From NCBI GenBank assembly GCA_037783545.1, contig JBBELK010000304.1, forward strand, positions 80,697 to 144,696: DNA of 64,000 nt, given 5' to 3'. The position numbers and the translations under genes are program-made. Below, one piece after another: positions 47,295 through 61,375 of the stretch (within the stretch, counting starts at the first letter, position 1; each line of letters opens with the position of its first letter). The DNA comes from Henricia sp. BOLD:AAB3569. Lineage: Eukaryota; Echinodermata; Asteroidea; Spinulosida; Echinasteridae. The notes beneath the pieces were generated by a model. It made no database searches, was not told the origin of the DNA, and worked only from the letters and a program-made list of their open reading frames with translations.

Positions 47295-50200
47295 CCCACC
47301 CCAGATTGTGACGGGAATTAGGTCAAAGTGTGTCCCAAATGCCGGCAAATTTGGAAATCAAGGAAATTTTCAACCAACTTCAAATTTTGCATGCTCCAAA
47401 CTGTATATATTCCGCACTTGTCATGCAAAATTGACAGATTTTCGCTGGGAAATGACGGAGAAATTTCAGAGTTTAGGGAAAACGGAGCTCGGCTGCGTGG
47501 TTATTCCCCTAACCGTGGCTGTTGGGACACCCTGCGCATGCGCCGCGCTGGTGTACATTTGTACGGCCGTTGACTCACCCCAGATTGTGACGGGAATTAG
47601 GTCAAAGTGTGTCCCAAATGCCGGCAAATTTGGAAATCAAGGAATTTTCCAACCAACTTAAAATTTTGCATGCTCCAAACTGTATATATTCCGCACTTGT
47701 CATGCAAAATTGACAGATTTTCGCTGGGAAATGACGGAGAAATTTCAGAGTTTAGAGAAAACGGAGCTCGGCTGCGTGGTTATTCCCCTAACCGTGGCTG
47801 TTGGGACACCCTGCGCCGCGCTGGTGTACATTTGTACGGCCGTTGACTCACCCGAGATTGTGACGGGAATTAGGTCAAAGTGTGTCCCAAATGCCGGCAA
47901 ATTTGGAAATCAAGGAATTTTCCAACCAACTTCAAATTTTGCATGCTCCAAACTGTATATATTCCGCACTTGTCATGCAAAATTGACAGATTTTCGCTGG
48001 GAAATGACGGAGAAATTTCAGAGTTTAGGGAAAACGGAGCTCGGCTGCGTTGTTATTCCCCTAACCGTGGCTGTTGGGACACCCTGCACCGCGCTGGTGT
48101 ACATTTGTACGGCCGTTGACTCACCCCAGATTGTGACGGGAATTAGGTCAAAGTGTGTCCCAAATGCCGGCAAATTTGGAAATCAAGGAATTTTCCAACC
48201 AACTTCAAATTTTGCATGCTCCAAACTGTATATATTCCGCACTTGTCATGCAAAATTGACAGATTTTCGCTGGGAAATGACGGAGAAATTTCAGAGTTTA
48301 GGGAAAACGGAGCTCGGCTGCGTTGTTATTCCCCTAAACGTGGCTGTTGGGACACCCTGCGCCGCGCTGGTGTACATTTGTACGGCCGTTGACTCACCCC
48401 AGATTGTGACGGGAATTAGGTCAAAGTGTGTCCCAAATGCCGGCAAATTTGGAAATCAAGGAATTTTCCAACCAACTTCAAATTTTGCATGCTCCAAACT
48501 GTATATATTCCGCACTTGTCATGCAAAATTGACAGATTTTCGCTGGGAAATGACGGAGAAATTTCAGAGTTTAGGGAAAACGGAGCTCGGCTGCGTGGTT
48601 ATTCCCCTAACCGTGGCTGTTGGGACACCCTGCGCATGCGCCGCGCTGGTGTACATTTGTACGGCCGTTGACTCACCCCAGATTGTGACGGGAATTAGGT
48701 CAAAGTGTGTCCCAAATGCCGACAAATTTGGAAATCAAGGAATTTTCCAACCAACTTCAAATTTTGCATGCTCCAAACTGTATATATTCCGCACTTGTCA
48801 TGCAAAATTGACAGATTTTCGCTGGGAAATGACGGAGAAATTTCAGAGTTTAGGGAAAACGGAGCTCGGCTGCGTGGTTATTCCCCTAACCGTGGCTGTT
48901 GGGACACCCTGCGCATGCGCCGCGCTGGTGTACATTTGTACGGCCGTTGACTCACCCCAGATTGTGACGGGAATTAGGTCAAAGTGTGTCCCAAATGCCG
49001 GCAAATTTGGAAATCAAGGAATTTTCCAACCAACTTCAAATTTTGCATGCTCCAAACTGTATATATTCCGCACTTGTCATGCAAAATTGACAGATTTTCG
49101 CTGGGAAATGACTGAGAAATTTCAGAGTTTAGGGAAAACGGAGCTCGGCTGCGTGGTTATTCCCCTAACCGTGGCTGTTGGGACACCCTGCGCCGCGCTG
49201 GTGTACATTTGTACGGCCGTTGACTCACCCCAGATTGTGACGAGAAAAAAGGTCAAAGTGTGTCCCAAATGCCGGCAAATTTGGAAATCAAGGAATTTTC
49301 CAACCAACTTCAAATTTTGCATGCTCCAAACTGTATATATTCCGCACTTGTCATGCAAAATTGACAGATTTTCGCTGGGAAATGACGGAGAAATTTCAGA
49401 GTTTAGGGAAAACGGAGCTCGGCTGCGTGGTTATTCCCCTAACCGTGGCTGTTGGGACACCCTGCGCCGCGCTGGTGTACATTTGTACGGCCGTTGACTC
49501 AACCCAGATTGTGACGGGAATTAGGTCAAAGTGTGTCCCAAATGCCGGCAAATTTGGAAATCAAGGAATTTTCCAACCAACTTCAAATTTTGCATGCTCC
49601 AAACTGTATATATTCCGCACTTGTCATGCAAAATTGACAGATTTTCGCTGGGAAATGACGGAGAAATTTCAGAGTTTAGGGAAAACGGAGCTCGGCTGCG
49701 TGGTTATTCCCCTAACCGTGGCTGTTGGGACACCCTGCACATGCGCCGCGCTGGTGTACATTTGTACGGCCGTTGACTCACCCCAGATTGTGACGGGAAT
49801 TAGGTCAAAGTGTGTCCCAAATGCCGGCAAATTTGGAAATCAAGGAAATTTTCAACCAACTTCAAATTTTGCATGCTCCAAACTGTATATATTCCGCACT
49901 TGTCATGCAAAATTGACAGATTTTGGCTGGGAAATGACGGAGAAATTTCAGAGTTTAGGGAAAACGGAGCTCGGCTGCGTGGTTATTCCCCTAACCGTGG
50001 CTGTTGGGACACCCTGCGCATGCGCCGCGCTGGTGTACATTTGTACGGCCGTTGACTCACCCCAGATTGTGACGGGAATTAGGTCAAAGTGTGTCCCAAA
50101 TGCCTGCAAATTTGGAAATCAAGGAATTTTCCAACCAACTTAAAATTTTGCATGCTCCAAACTGTATATATTCCGCACTTGTCATGCAAAATTGACAGAT

Positions 50201-52836
50201 TTTCGCTGGGAAATGACGGAGAAATTTCAGAGTTTAGAGAAAACGGAGCTCGGCTGCGTGGTTATTCCCCTAACCGTGGCTGTTGGGACACCCTGCGCCG
50301 CGCTGGTGTACATTTGTACGGCCGTTGACTCACCCGAGATTGTGACGGGAATTAGGTCAAAGTGTGTCCCAAATGCCGGCAAATTTGGAAATCAAGGAAT
50401 TTTCCAACCAACTTCAAATTTTGCATGCTCCAAACTGTATATATTCCGCACTTGTCATGCAAAATTGACAGATTTTCGCTGGGAAATGACGGAGAAATTT
50501 CAGAGTTTAGGGAAAACGGAGCTCGGCTGCGTTGTTATTCCCCTAACCGTGGCTGTTGGGACACCCTGCGCCGCGCTGGTGTACATTTGTACGGCCGTTG
50601 ACTCACCCCAGATTGTGACGGGAATTAGGTCAAAGTGTGTCCCAAATGCCGGCAAATTTGGAAATCAAGGAATTTTCCAACCAACTTCAAATTTTGCATG
50701 CTCCAAACTGTATATATTCCGCACTTGTCATGCAACATTGACAGATTTTCGTTGGGAAATGACGGAGAAATTTCAGAGTTTAGGGAAAACGGAGCTCGGC
50801 TGCATGGTTATTCCCCTAACCGTGGCTGTTGGGACACCCTGCGCATGCGCCGCGCTGGTGTACATTTGTACGGCCGTTGACTCACCCCAGATTGTGACGG
50901 GAATTAGGTCAAAGTGTGTCCCAAATGCCGACAAATTTGGAAATCAAGGAATTTTCCAACCAACTTCAAATTTTGCATGCTCCAAACTGTATATATTCCG
51001 CACTTGTCATGCAAAATTGACAGATTTTCGCTGGGAAATGACGGAGAAATTTCAGAGTTTAGAGAAAACGGAGCTCGGCTGCGTGGTTATTCCCCTAACC
51101 GTGGCTGTTGGGACACCCTGCGCCGCGCTGGTGTACATTTGTACGGCCGTTGACTCACCCCAGATTGTGACGGGAATTAGGTCAAAGTGTGTCCCAAATG
51201 CCGGCAAATTTGGAAATCAAGGAATTTTCCAACCAACTTCAAATTTTGCATGCTCCAAACTGTATATATTCCGCACTTGTCATGCAAAATTGACAGATTT
51301 TCGCTGGGAAATGACGGAGAAATTTCAGAGTTTAGAGAAAACGGAGCTCGGCTGCGTGGTTATTCCCCTAACCGTGGCTGTTGGGACACCCTGCGCCGCG
51401 CTGGTGTACATTTGTACGGCCGTTGACTCACCCCAGATTGTGACGGGAATTAGGTCAAAGTGTGTCCCAAATGCCGGCAAATTTGGAAATCAAGGAATTT
51501 TCCAACCAACTTCAAATTTTGCATGCTCCAAACTGTATATATTCCGCACTTGTCATGCAAAATTGACAGATTTTCGCTGGGAAATGACGGAGAAATTTCA
51601 GAGTTTAGGGAAAACGGAGCTCGGCTGCGTGGTTATTCCCCTAACCGTGGCTGTTGGGACACCCTGCGCATGCGCCGCGCTGGTGTACATTTGTACGGCC
51701 GTTGACTCACCCCAGATTGTGACGGGAATTAGGTCAAAGTGTGTCCCAAATGCCGGCAAATTTGGAAATCAAGGAATTTTCCAACCAACTTAAAATTTTG
51801 CATGCTCCAAACTGTATATATTCCGCACTTGTCATGCAAAATTGACAGATTTTCGCTGGGAAATGACGGATAAATTTCAGAGTTTAGAGAAAACAGAGCT
51901 CGGCTGCGTGGTTATTCCCCTAACCGTGGCTGTTGGGACACCCTGCGCCGCGCTGGTGTACATTTGTACGGCCGTTGACTCACCCCAGATTGTGACGGGA
52001 ATTAGGTCAAAGTGTGTCCCAAATGCCGGCAAATTTGGAAATCAAGGAATTTTCCAACCAACTTAAAATTTTGCATGCTCCAAACTGTATATATTCCGCA
52101 CTTGTCATGCAAAATTGACAGATTTTCGCTGGGAAATGACGGAGAAATTTCAGAGTTTAGAGAAAACGGAGCTCGGCTGCGTGGTTATTCCCCTAACCGT
52201 GGCTGTTGGGTCACCCTGCGCCGCGCTGGTGTACATTTGTACTGCCGTTGACTCACCCCAGATTGTGACGGGAATTAGGTCAAAGTGTGTCCCAAATGCC
52301 GGCAAATTTGGAAATCAAGGAATTTTCCAACCAACTTCAAATTTTGCATGCTCCAAACTGTATATATTCCGCACTTGTCATGCAAAATTGACAGATTTTC
52401 GCTGGGAAATGACGGAGAAATTTCAGAGTTTAGGGAAAACGGAGCTCGGCTGCGTGGTTATTCCCCTAACCGTGGCTGTTGGGACACCCTGCGCATGCGC
52501 CGCGCTGGTGTACATTTGTACGGCCGTTGACTCACCCCAGATTGTGACGGGAATTAGGTCAAAGTGTGTCCCAAATGCCGGCAAATTTGGAAATCAAGGA
52601 ATTTTCCAACCAACTTTAAATTTTGCATGCTCCAAACTGTATATATTCCGCACTTGTCATGCAAAATTGACAGATTTTCGCTGGGAAATGACGGAGAAAT
52701 TTCAGAGTTTAGGGAAAACGGAGCTCGGCTGCGTGGTTATTCCCCTAACCGTGGCTGTTGGGACACCCTGCGCCGCGCTGGTGTACATTTGTACGGCCGT
52801 TGACTCACCCCAGATTGTGACGGGAATTAGGTCAAA

Positions 52837-53394
52837 GTGTTTCCCAAATGCCGGCAAAATTGGAAATCAAGGAATTTTCCAACCAACTTCAAATTTTGCA
52901 TGCTCCAAACTGTATATATTCCGCACTTGTCATGCAAAATTGACAGATTTTCGCTGGGAAATGACGGAGAAATTTCAGAGTTTAGGGAAAACGGAGCTCG
53001 GCTGCGTGGTTATTCCCCTAACCGTGGCTGTTGGGACACCCTGCGCATGCGCCGCGCTGGTGTACATTTGTACGGCCGTTGACTCACCCCAGATTGTGAC
53101 GGGAATTAGGTCAAAGTGTTTCCCAAATGCCGGCAAAATTGGAAATCAAGGAATTTTCCAACCAACTTCAAATTTTGCATGCTCCAAACTGTATATATTC
53201 CGCACTTGTCATGCAAAATTGACAGATTTTCGCTGGGAAATGACGGAGAAATTTCAGAGTTTAGGGAAAACGGAGCTGGGCTGCGTGGTTATTCCCCTAA
53301 CCGTGGCTGTTGGGACACCCTGCGCATGCGCCGCGCTGGTGTACATTTGTACGGCCGTTGACTCACCCCAGATTGTGACGGGAATTAGGTCAAA
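52837..53394 (+). repeat. Tandem pair of one variant unit
   Basis: Two neighbouring 279-bp units (52837-53115 and 53116-53394) share TGTTTCCCAAATGCC and GGCAAAATTGG, found nowhere else in the window. A single-unit duplication is the likely cause. Confidence 0.8.
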
Positions 53395-54491
53395 GTGTGT
53401 CCCAAATGCCGGCAAATTTGGAAATCAAGGAATTTTCCAACCAACTTCAAATTTTGCATGCTCCAAACTGTATATATTCCGCACTTGTCATGCAAAATTG
53501 ACAGATTTTCGCTGGGAAATGACGGGGAAATTTCAGAGTTTAGGGAAAACGGAGCTCGGCTGCGTGGTTATTCCCCTAACCGTGGCTGTTGGGACACCCT
53601 GCGCCGCGCTGGTGTACATTTGTACGGCCGTTGACTCACCCCAGATTGTGACGGGAATTAGGTCAAAGTGTGTCCCAAATGCCGGCAAATTTGGAAATCA
53701 AGGAATTTTCCAACCAACTTCAAATTTTGCATGCTCCAAACTGTATATATTTCGCACTTGTCATGCAAAATTGACAGATTTTCGCTGGGAAATGACGGAG
53801 AAATTTCAGAGTTTAGGGAAAACGGAGCTCGGCTGCGTGGTTATTCCCCTAACCGTGGCTGTTGGGACACCCTGCGCCGCGCTGGTGTACATTTGTACGG
53901 CCGTTGACTAACCCCAGATTGTGACGGGAATTAGGTCAAAGTGTGTCCCAAATGCCGGCAAATTTGGAAATCAAGGAATTTCCAACCAACTTCAAATTTT
54001 GCATGCTCCAAACTGTATATATTCCGCACTTGTCATGCAAAATTGACAGATTTTCGCTGGGAAATGACGGAGAAATTTCAGAGTTTAGGGAAAACGGAGC
54101 TCGGCTGCATGGTTATTCCCCTAACCGTGGCTGTTGGGACACCCTGCGCATGCGCCGCGCTGGTGTACATTTGTACGGCCGTTGACTCACCCCAGATTGT
54201 GACGGGAATTAGGTCAAAGTGTGTCCCAAATGCCGACAAATTTGGAAATCAAGGAATTTTCCAACCAACTTCAAATTTTGCATGCTCCAAACTGTATATA
54301 TTCCGCACTTGTCATGCAAAATTGACAGATTTTCGCTGGGAAATGACGGAGAAATTTCAGAGTTTAGAGAAAACTGAGCTCGGCTGCGTGGTTATTCCCC
54401 TAACCGTGGCTGTTGGGACACCCTGCGCCGCGCTGGTGTACATTTGTACGGCCGTTGACTCACCCCAGATTGTGACGGGAATTAGGTCAAA

Positions 54492-57245
54492 GTGTGTCCC
54501 AAATGCCGGCAAATTTGGAAATCAAGGAATTTTCCAACCAACTTCAAATTTTGCATGCTCCAAACTGTATATATTCCGCACTTGTCATGCAAAATTGACA
54601 GATTTTCGCTGGGAAATGACGGAGAAATTTCAGAGTTTAGGGAAAACGGAGCTCGGCTGCGTGGTTATTCCCCTAACCGTGGCTGTTGGGACACCCTGCG
54701 CCGCGCTGGTGTACATTTGTACGGCCGTTGACTCAACCCAGATTGTGACGGGAATTAGGTCAAAGTGTGTCCCAAATGCCGGCAAATTTGGAAATCAAGG
54801 AATTTTCCAACCAACTTCAAATTTTGCATGCTCCAAACTGTATATATTCCGCACTTGTCATGCAAAATTGACAGATTTTCGCTGGGAAATGACGGAGAAA
54901 TTTCAGAGTTTAGGGAAAACGGAGCTCGGCTGCGTGGTTATTCCCCTAACCGTGGCTGTTGGGACACCCTGCGCATGCGCCGCGCTGGTGTACATTTGTA
55001 CGGCCGTTGACTCACCCCAGATTGTGACGGGAATTAGGTCAAAGTGTGTCCCAAATGCCGGCAAATTTGGAAATCAAGGAAATTTTCAACCAACTTCAAA
55101 TTTTGCATGCTCCAAACTATATATATTCCGCACTTGTCATGCAAAATTGACAGATTTTCGCTGGGAAATGACGGAGAAATTTCAGAGTTTAGGGAAAACG
55201 GAGCTCGGCTGCGTGGTTATTCCCCTAACCGTGGCTGTTGGGACACCCTGCGCATGCGCCGCGCTGGTGTACATTTGTACGGCCGTTGACTCACCCCAGA
55301 TTGTGACGGGAATTAGGTCAAAGTGTGTCCCAAATGCCGGCAAATTTGGAAATCAAGGAATTTTCCAACCAACTTCAAATTTTGCATGCTCCAAACTGTA
55401 TATATTCCGCACTTGTCATGCAAAATTGACAGATTTTCGCTGGGAAATGACGGAGAAATTTCAGAGTTTAGAGAAAACGGAGCTCGGCTGCGTGGTTATT
55501 CCCCTAACCGTGGCTGTTGGGACACCCTGCGCCGCGCTGGTGTACATTTGTACGGCCGTTGACTCACCCCAGATTGTGACGGGAATTAGGTCAAAGTGTG
55601 TCCCAAATGCCGGCAAATTTGGAAATCAAGGAATTTTCCAACCAACTTAAAATTTTGCATGCTCCAAACTGTATATATTCCGCACTAGTCATGCAAAATT
55701 GACAGATTTTCGCTGGGAAATGACGGAGAAATTTCAGAGTTTAGAGAAAACGGAGCTCGGCTGCGTGGTTATTCCCCTAACCGTGGCTGTTGGGACACCC
55801 TGCGCCGCGCTGGTGTACATTTGTACGGCCGTTGACTCACCCCAGATTGTGACGGGAATTAGGTCAAAGTGTGTCCCAAATGCCGGCAAATTTGGAAATC
55901 AAGGAATTTTCCAACCAACTTCAAATTTTGCATGCTCCAAACTGTATATATTCCGCACTTGTCATGCAAAATTGACAGATTTTCGCTGGGAAATGACGGA
56001 GAAATTTCAGAGTTTAGGGAAAACGGAGCTCGGCTGCGTGGTTATTCCCCTAACCGTGGCTGTTGGGACACCCTGCGCCGCGCTGGTGTACATTTGTACG
56101 GCCGTTGACTCAACCCAGATTGTGACGGGAATTAGGTCAAAGTGTGTCCCAAATGCCGGCAAATTTGGAAATCAAGGAATTTTCCAACCAACTTCAAATT
56201 TTGCATGCTCCAAACTGTATATATTCCGCACTTGTCATGCAAAATTGACAGATTTTCGCTGGGAAATGACGGAGAAATTTCAGAGTTTAGGGAAAACGGA
56301 GCTCGGCTGCGTGGTTATTCCCCTAACCGTGGCTGTTGGGACACCCTGCGCATGCGCCGCGCTGGTGTACATTTGTACGGCCGTTGACTCACCCCAGATT
56401 GTGACGGGAATTAGGTCAAAGTGTGTCCCAAATGCCGGCAAATTTGGAAATCAAGGAAATTTTCAACCAACTTCAAATTTTGCATGCTCCAAACTATATA
56501 TATTCCGCACTTGTCATGCAAAATTGACAGATTTTCGCTGGGAAATGACGGAGAAATTTCAGAGTTTAGGGAAAACGGAGCTCGGCTGCGTGGTTATTCC
56601 CCTAACCGTGGCTGTTGGGACACCCTGCGCATGCGCCGCGCTGGTGTACATTTGTACGGCCGTTGACTCACCCCAGATTGTGACGGGAATTAGGTCAAAG
56701 TGTGTCCCAAATGCCGGCAAATTTGGAAATCAAGGAATTTTCCAACCAACTTCAAATTTTGCATGCTCCAAACTGTATATATTCCGCACTTGTCATGCAA
56801 AATTGACAGATTTTCGCTGGGAAATGACGGAGAAATTTCAGAGTTTAGAGAAAACGGAGCTCGGCTGCGTGGTTATTCCCCTAACCGTGGCTGTTGGGAC
56901 ACCCTGCGCCGCGCTGGTGTACATTTGTACGGCCGTTGACTCACCCCAGATTGTGACGGGAATTAGGTCAAAGTGTGTCCCAAATGCCGGCAAATTTGGA
57001 AATCAAGGAATTTTCCAACCAACTTAAAATTTTGCATGCTCCAAACTGTATATATTCCGCACTAGTCATGCAAAATTGACAGATTTTCGCTGGGAAATGA
57101 CGGAGAAATTTCAGAGTTTAGAGAAAACGGAGCTCGGCTGCGTGGTTATTCCCCTAACCGTGGCTGTTGGGACACCCTGCGCCGCGCTGGTGTACATTTG
57201 TACGGCCGTTGACTCACCCCAGATTGTGACGGGAATTAGGTCAAA
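54492..57245 (+). repeat. 1377-bp five-unit higher-order repeat, two copies
   Basis: Units 54492-55868 recur at 55869-57245. Shared markers are TTGACTCAACCC (54728 and 56105), CAAACTATATATATTCC (55114 and 56491) and CGCACTAGTCATGC (55681 and 57058). The offset is exactly 1377 bp at each. Confidence 0.88.
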
Positions 57246-60200
57246 GTGTGTCCCAAATGCCGGCAAATTTGGAAATCAAGGAATTTTCCAACCAACTTCA
57301 AATTTTGCATGCTCCAAACTGTATATATTCCGCACTTGTCATGCAAAATTGACAGATTTTCGCTGGGAAATGACGGAGAAATTTCAGAGTTTAGGGAAAA
57401 CGGAGCTCGGCTGCGTGGTTATTCCCCTAACCGTGGCTGTTGGGACACCCTGCGCATGCGCCGCGCTGGTGTACATTTGTACGGCCGTTGACTCACCCCA
57501 GATTGTGACGGGAATTAGGTCAAAGTGTGTCCCAAATGCCGGCAAATTTGGAAATCAAGGAATTTTCCAACCAACTTTAAATGTTGCATGCTCCAAACTG
57601 TATATATTCCGCACTTGTCATGCAAAATTGACAGATTTTCGCTGGGAAATGACGGAGAAATTTCAGAGTTTAGGGAAAACGGAGCTCGGCTGCGTGGTTA
57701 TTCCCCTAACCGTGGCTGTTGGGACACCCTGCGCCGCGCTGGTGTACATTTGTACGGCCGTTGACTCACCCCAGATTGTGACGGGAATTAGGTCAAAGTG
57801 TGTCCCAAATGCCGGAAAATTTGGAAATCAAGGAATTTTCCAACCAACTTCAAATTTTGCATGCTCCAAACTGTATATATTCCGCACTTGTCATGCAAAA
57901 TTGACAGATTTTCGCTGGGAAATGACGGAGAAATTTCAGAGTTTAGGGAAAACGGAGCTCGGCTGAGTGGTTATTCCCCTAACCGTGGCTGTTGGGACAC
58001 CCTGCGCCGCGCTGGTGTACATTTGTACGGCCGTTGACTCACCCCAGATTGTGACGGGAATTAGGTCAAAGTGTGTCCCAAATGCCGGCAAATTTGGAAA
58101 TCAAGGAATTTCCAACCAACTTCAAATTTTGCATGCTCCAAACTGTATATATTCCGCACTTGTCATGCAAAATTGACAGATTTTCGCTGGGAAATGACGG
58201 AGAAATTTCAGAGTTTAGGGAAAACGGAGCTCGGCTGCGTGGTTATTCCCCTAACCGTGGCTGTTGGGACACCCTGCGCATGCGCCGCGCTGGTGTACAT
58301 TTGTACGGCCGTTGACTCACCCCAGATTGTGACGGGAATTAGGTCAAAGTGTGTCCCAAATGCCGGCAAATTTGGAAATCAAGGAATTTTCAAACCAACT
58401 TAAAATTTTGCATGCTCCAAACTGTATATATTCCGCACTTGTCATGCAAAATTGACAGATTTTCGCTGGGAAATGACGGAGAAATTTCAGAGTTTAGAGA
58501 AAACGGAGCTCGGCTGCGTGGGTATTCCCCTAACCGTGGCTGTTGGGACACCCTGCGCCGCGCTGGTGTACATTTGTACGGCCGTTGACTCACCCCAGAT
58601 TGTGACGGGAATTAGGTCAAAGTGTGTCCCAAATGCCGGCAAATTTGGAAATCAAGGAATTTTCCAACCAACTTCAAATTTTGCATGCTCCAAACTGTAT
58701 ATATTCCGCACTTGTCATGCAAAATTGACAGATTTTCGCTGGGAAATGACGGAGAAATTTCAGAGTTTAGGGAAAACGGAGCTCGGCTGCGTGGTTATTC
58801 CCCTAACCGTGGCTGTTGGGACACCCTGCGCATGCGCCGCGCTGGTGTACATTTGTACGGCCGTTGACTCACCCCAGATTGTGACGGGAATTAGGTCAAA
58901 GTGTGTCCCAAATGCCGGCAAATTTGGAAATCAAGGAATTTTCCAACCAACTTCAAAATTTGCATGCTCCAAACTGTATGTATTCCGCACTTGTCATGCA
59001 AAATTGACAGATTTTCGCTGGGAAATGACGGAGAAATTTCAGAGTTTAGGGAAAACGGAGCTCGGCTGCGTGGTTATTCCCCTAACCGTGGCTGTTGGGA
59101 CACCCTGCGCCGCGCTGGTGTACATTTGTACGGCCGTTGACTCACCCCAGATTGTGACGGGAATTAGGTCAAAGTGTGTCCCAAATGCCGGCAAATTTGG
59201 AAATCAAGGAATTTTCCAACCAACTTCAAATTTTGCATGCTCCAAACTGTATATATTCCGCACTTGTCATGCAAAATTGACAGATTTTCGCTGGGAAATG
59301 ACGGAGAAATTTCAGAGTTTAGGGAAAACGGAGCTCGGCTGCGTGGTTATTCCCCTAACCGTGGCTGTTGGGACACCCTGCGCCGCGCTGGTGTACATTT
59401 GTACGGCCGTTGACTCACCCCAGATTGTGACGGGAATTAGGTCAAAGTGTGTCCCAAATGCCGGCAAATTTGGAAATCAAGGAATTTTCCAACCAACTTC
59501 AAATGTTGCATGCTCCAAACTGTATATATTCCGCACTTGTCATGCAAAATTGACAGATTTTCGCTGGGAAATGACGGAGAAATTTCAGAGTTTAGGGAAA
59601 ACGGAGCTCGGCTGCGTGGTTATTCCCCTAACCGTGGCTGTTGGGACACCCTGCGCATGCGCCGCGCTGGTGTACATTTGTACGGCCGTTGACTCACCCC
59701 AGATTGTGACGGGAATTAGGTCAAAGTGTGTCCCAAATGCCGGCAAATTTGGAAATCAAGGAATTTTCCAACCAACTTCAAATTTTGCATGCTCCAAACT
59801 GTATATATTCCGCACTTGTCATGCAAAATTGACAGATTTTCGCTGGGAAATGACGGAGAAATTTCAGAGTTTAGGGAAAACGGAGCTCGGCTGCGTGGTT
59901 ATTCCCCTAACCGTGGCTGTTGGGACACCCTGCGCCGCGCTGGTGTACATTTGTACGGCCGTTGACTCACCCCAGATTGTGACGGGAATTAGGTCAAAGT
60001 GTGTCCCAAATGCCGGCAAATTTGGAAATCAAGGAATTTTCCAACCAACTTCAAATTTTGCATGCTCCAAACTGTATATATTCCGCACTTGTCATGCAAA
60101 ATTGACAGATTTTCGCTGGGAAATGACGGAGACATTTCAGAGTTTAGGGAAAACGGAGCTCGGCTGCGTGGTTATTCCCCTAACCGTGGCTGTTGGGACA

Positions 60201-61375
60201 CCCTGCGCCGCGCTGGTGTACATTTGTACGGCCGTTGACTCACCCCAGATTGTGACGGGAATTAGGTCAAAGTGTGTCCCAAATGCCGGCAAATTTGGAA
60301 ATCAAGGAATTTTCCAACCAACTTCAAATTTTGCATGCTCCAAACTGTATATATTCCGCACTTGTCATGCAAAATTGACAGATTTTCGCTGGGAAATGAC
60401 GGAGAAATTTCAGAGTTTAGGGAAAACGGAGCTCGGCTGCGTGGTTATTCCCCTAACCGTGGCTGTTGGGACATCCTGCGCATGCGCCGCGCTGGTGTAC
60501 ATTTGTACGGCCGTTGACTCACCCCAGATTGTGACGGGAATTAGGTCAAAGTGTGTCCCAAATGCCGGCAAATTTGGAAATCAAGGAATTTTCCAACCAA
60601 CTTCAAATTTTGCATGCTCCAAACTGTATGTATTCCGCACTTGTCATGCAAAATTGACAGATTTTCGCTGGGAAATGACGGAGAAATTTCAGAGTTTAGG
60701 GAAAACGGAGCTCGGCTGCGTGGTTATTCCCCTAACCGTGGCTGTTGGGACACCCTGCGCCGCGCTGGTGTACATTTGTACGGCCGTTGACTCACCCCAG
60801 ATTGTGACGGGAATTAGGTCAAAGTGTGTCCCAAATGCCGGCAAATTTGGAAATCAAGGAATTTTCCAACCAACTTAAAATTTTGCATGCTCCAAACTGT
60901 ATATATTCCGCACTTGTCATGCAAAATTGACAGATTTTCGCTGGGAAATGACGGAGACATTTCAGAGTTTAGGGAAAACGGAGCTCGGCTGCGTGGTTAT
61001 TCCCCTAACCGTGGCTGTTGGGACACCCTGCGCCGCGCTGGTGTACATTTGTACGGCCGTTGACTCACCCCAGATTGTGACGGGAATTAGGTCAAAGTGT
61101 GTCCCAAATGCCGGCAAATTTGGAAATCAAGGAATTTTCCAACCAACTTCAAATTTTGCATGCTCCAAACTGTATATATTCCGCACTTGTCATGCAAAAT
61201 TGACAGATTTTCGCTGGGAAATGACGGATAAATTTCAGAGTTTAGGGAAAACGGAGCTCGGCTGCGTGGTTATTCCCCTAACCGTGGCTGTTGGGACACC
61301 CTGCGCATGCGCCGCGCTGGTGTACATTTGTACGGCCGTTGACTCACCCCAGATTGTGACGGGAATTAGGTCAAA

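Larger units (their letters stand above)
37666..49244 (+). repeat. Higher-order repeat, 6069-bp and 5510-bp copies
   Basis: The block 37666-43734 (22 units) is followed by a copy at 43735-49244 (20 units), and a third, partial copy starts at 49245 and can be followed to about 51430. Rare variants recur in order: TTGACTCAACCC, CTGCACATGCGCC, GATTTTGGCTGGG, AATGCCTGCAAA, CACCCGAGATTG, CATGCAACATTG with TTTTCGTTGGG, and CTGCATGGTTATT. The unit runs 38613-41225 and 44682-47294 appear identical when read as translated sequence. The extra 559 bp in the first copy are two units. Related blocks at 32155-37665, including 33928-35457 against 39438-40967, show earlier rounds. Confidence 0.85.
29672..49250 (+). 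repeat. Oligo-A marker units within the right array
   Basis: In ten units GACGGGAATTAGG is replaced by GACGAG plus an A-run plus GG. The A-runs are at 29672-29678 (seven A), 32155-32160, 32981-32986, 35457-35462, 37666-37671, 40967-40972, 42903-42908, 43735-43740, 47036-47041 and 49245-49250 (six A each). The change adds one or two bases and so switches the frame that is open across units. The spacing from 32155 onwards is 826, 2476, 2209, 3301, 1936, 832, 3301 and 2209 bp. The recurrence of 3301 and 2209 shows that large blocks were copied. Confidence 0.9.
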
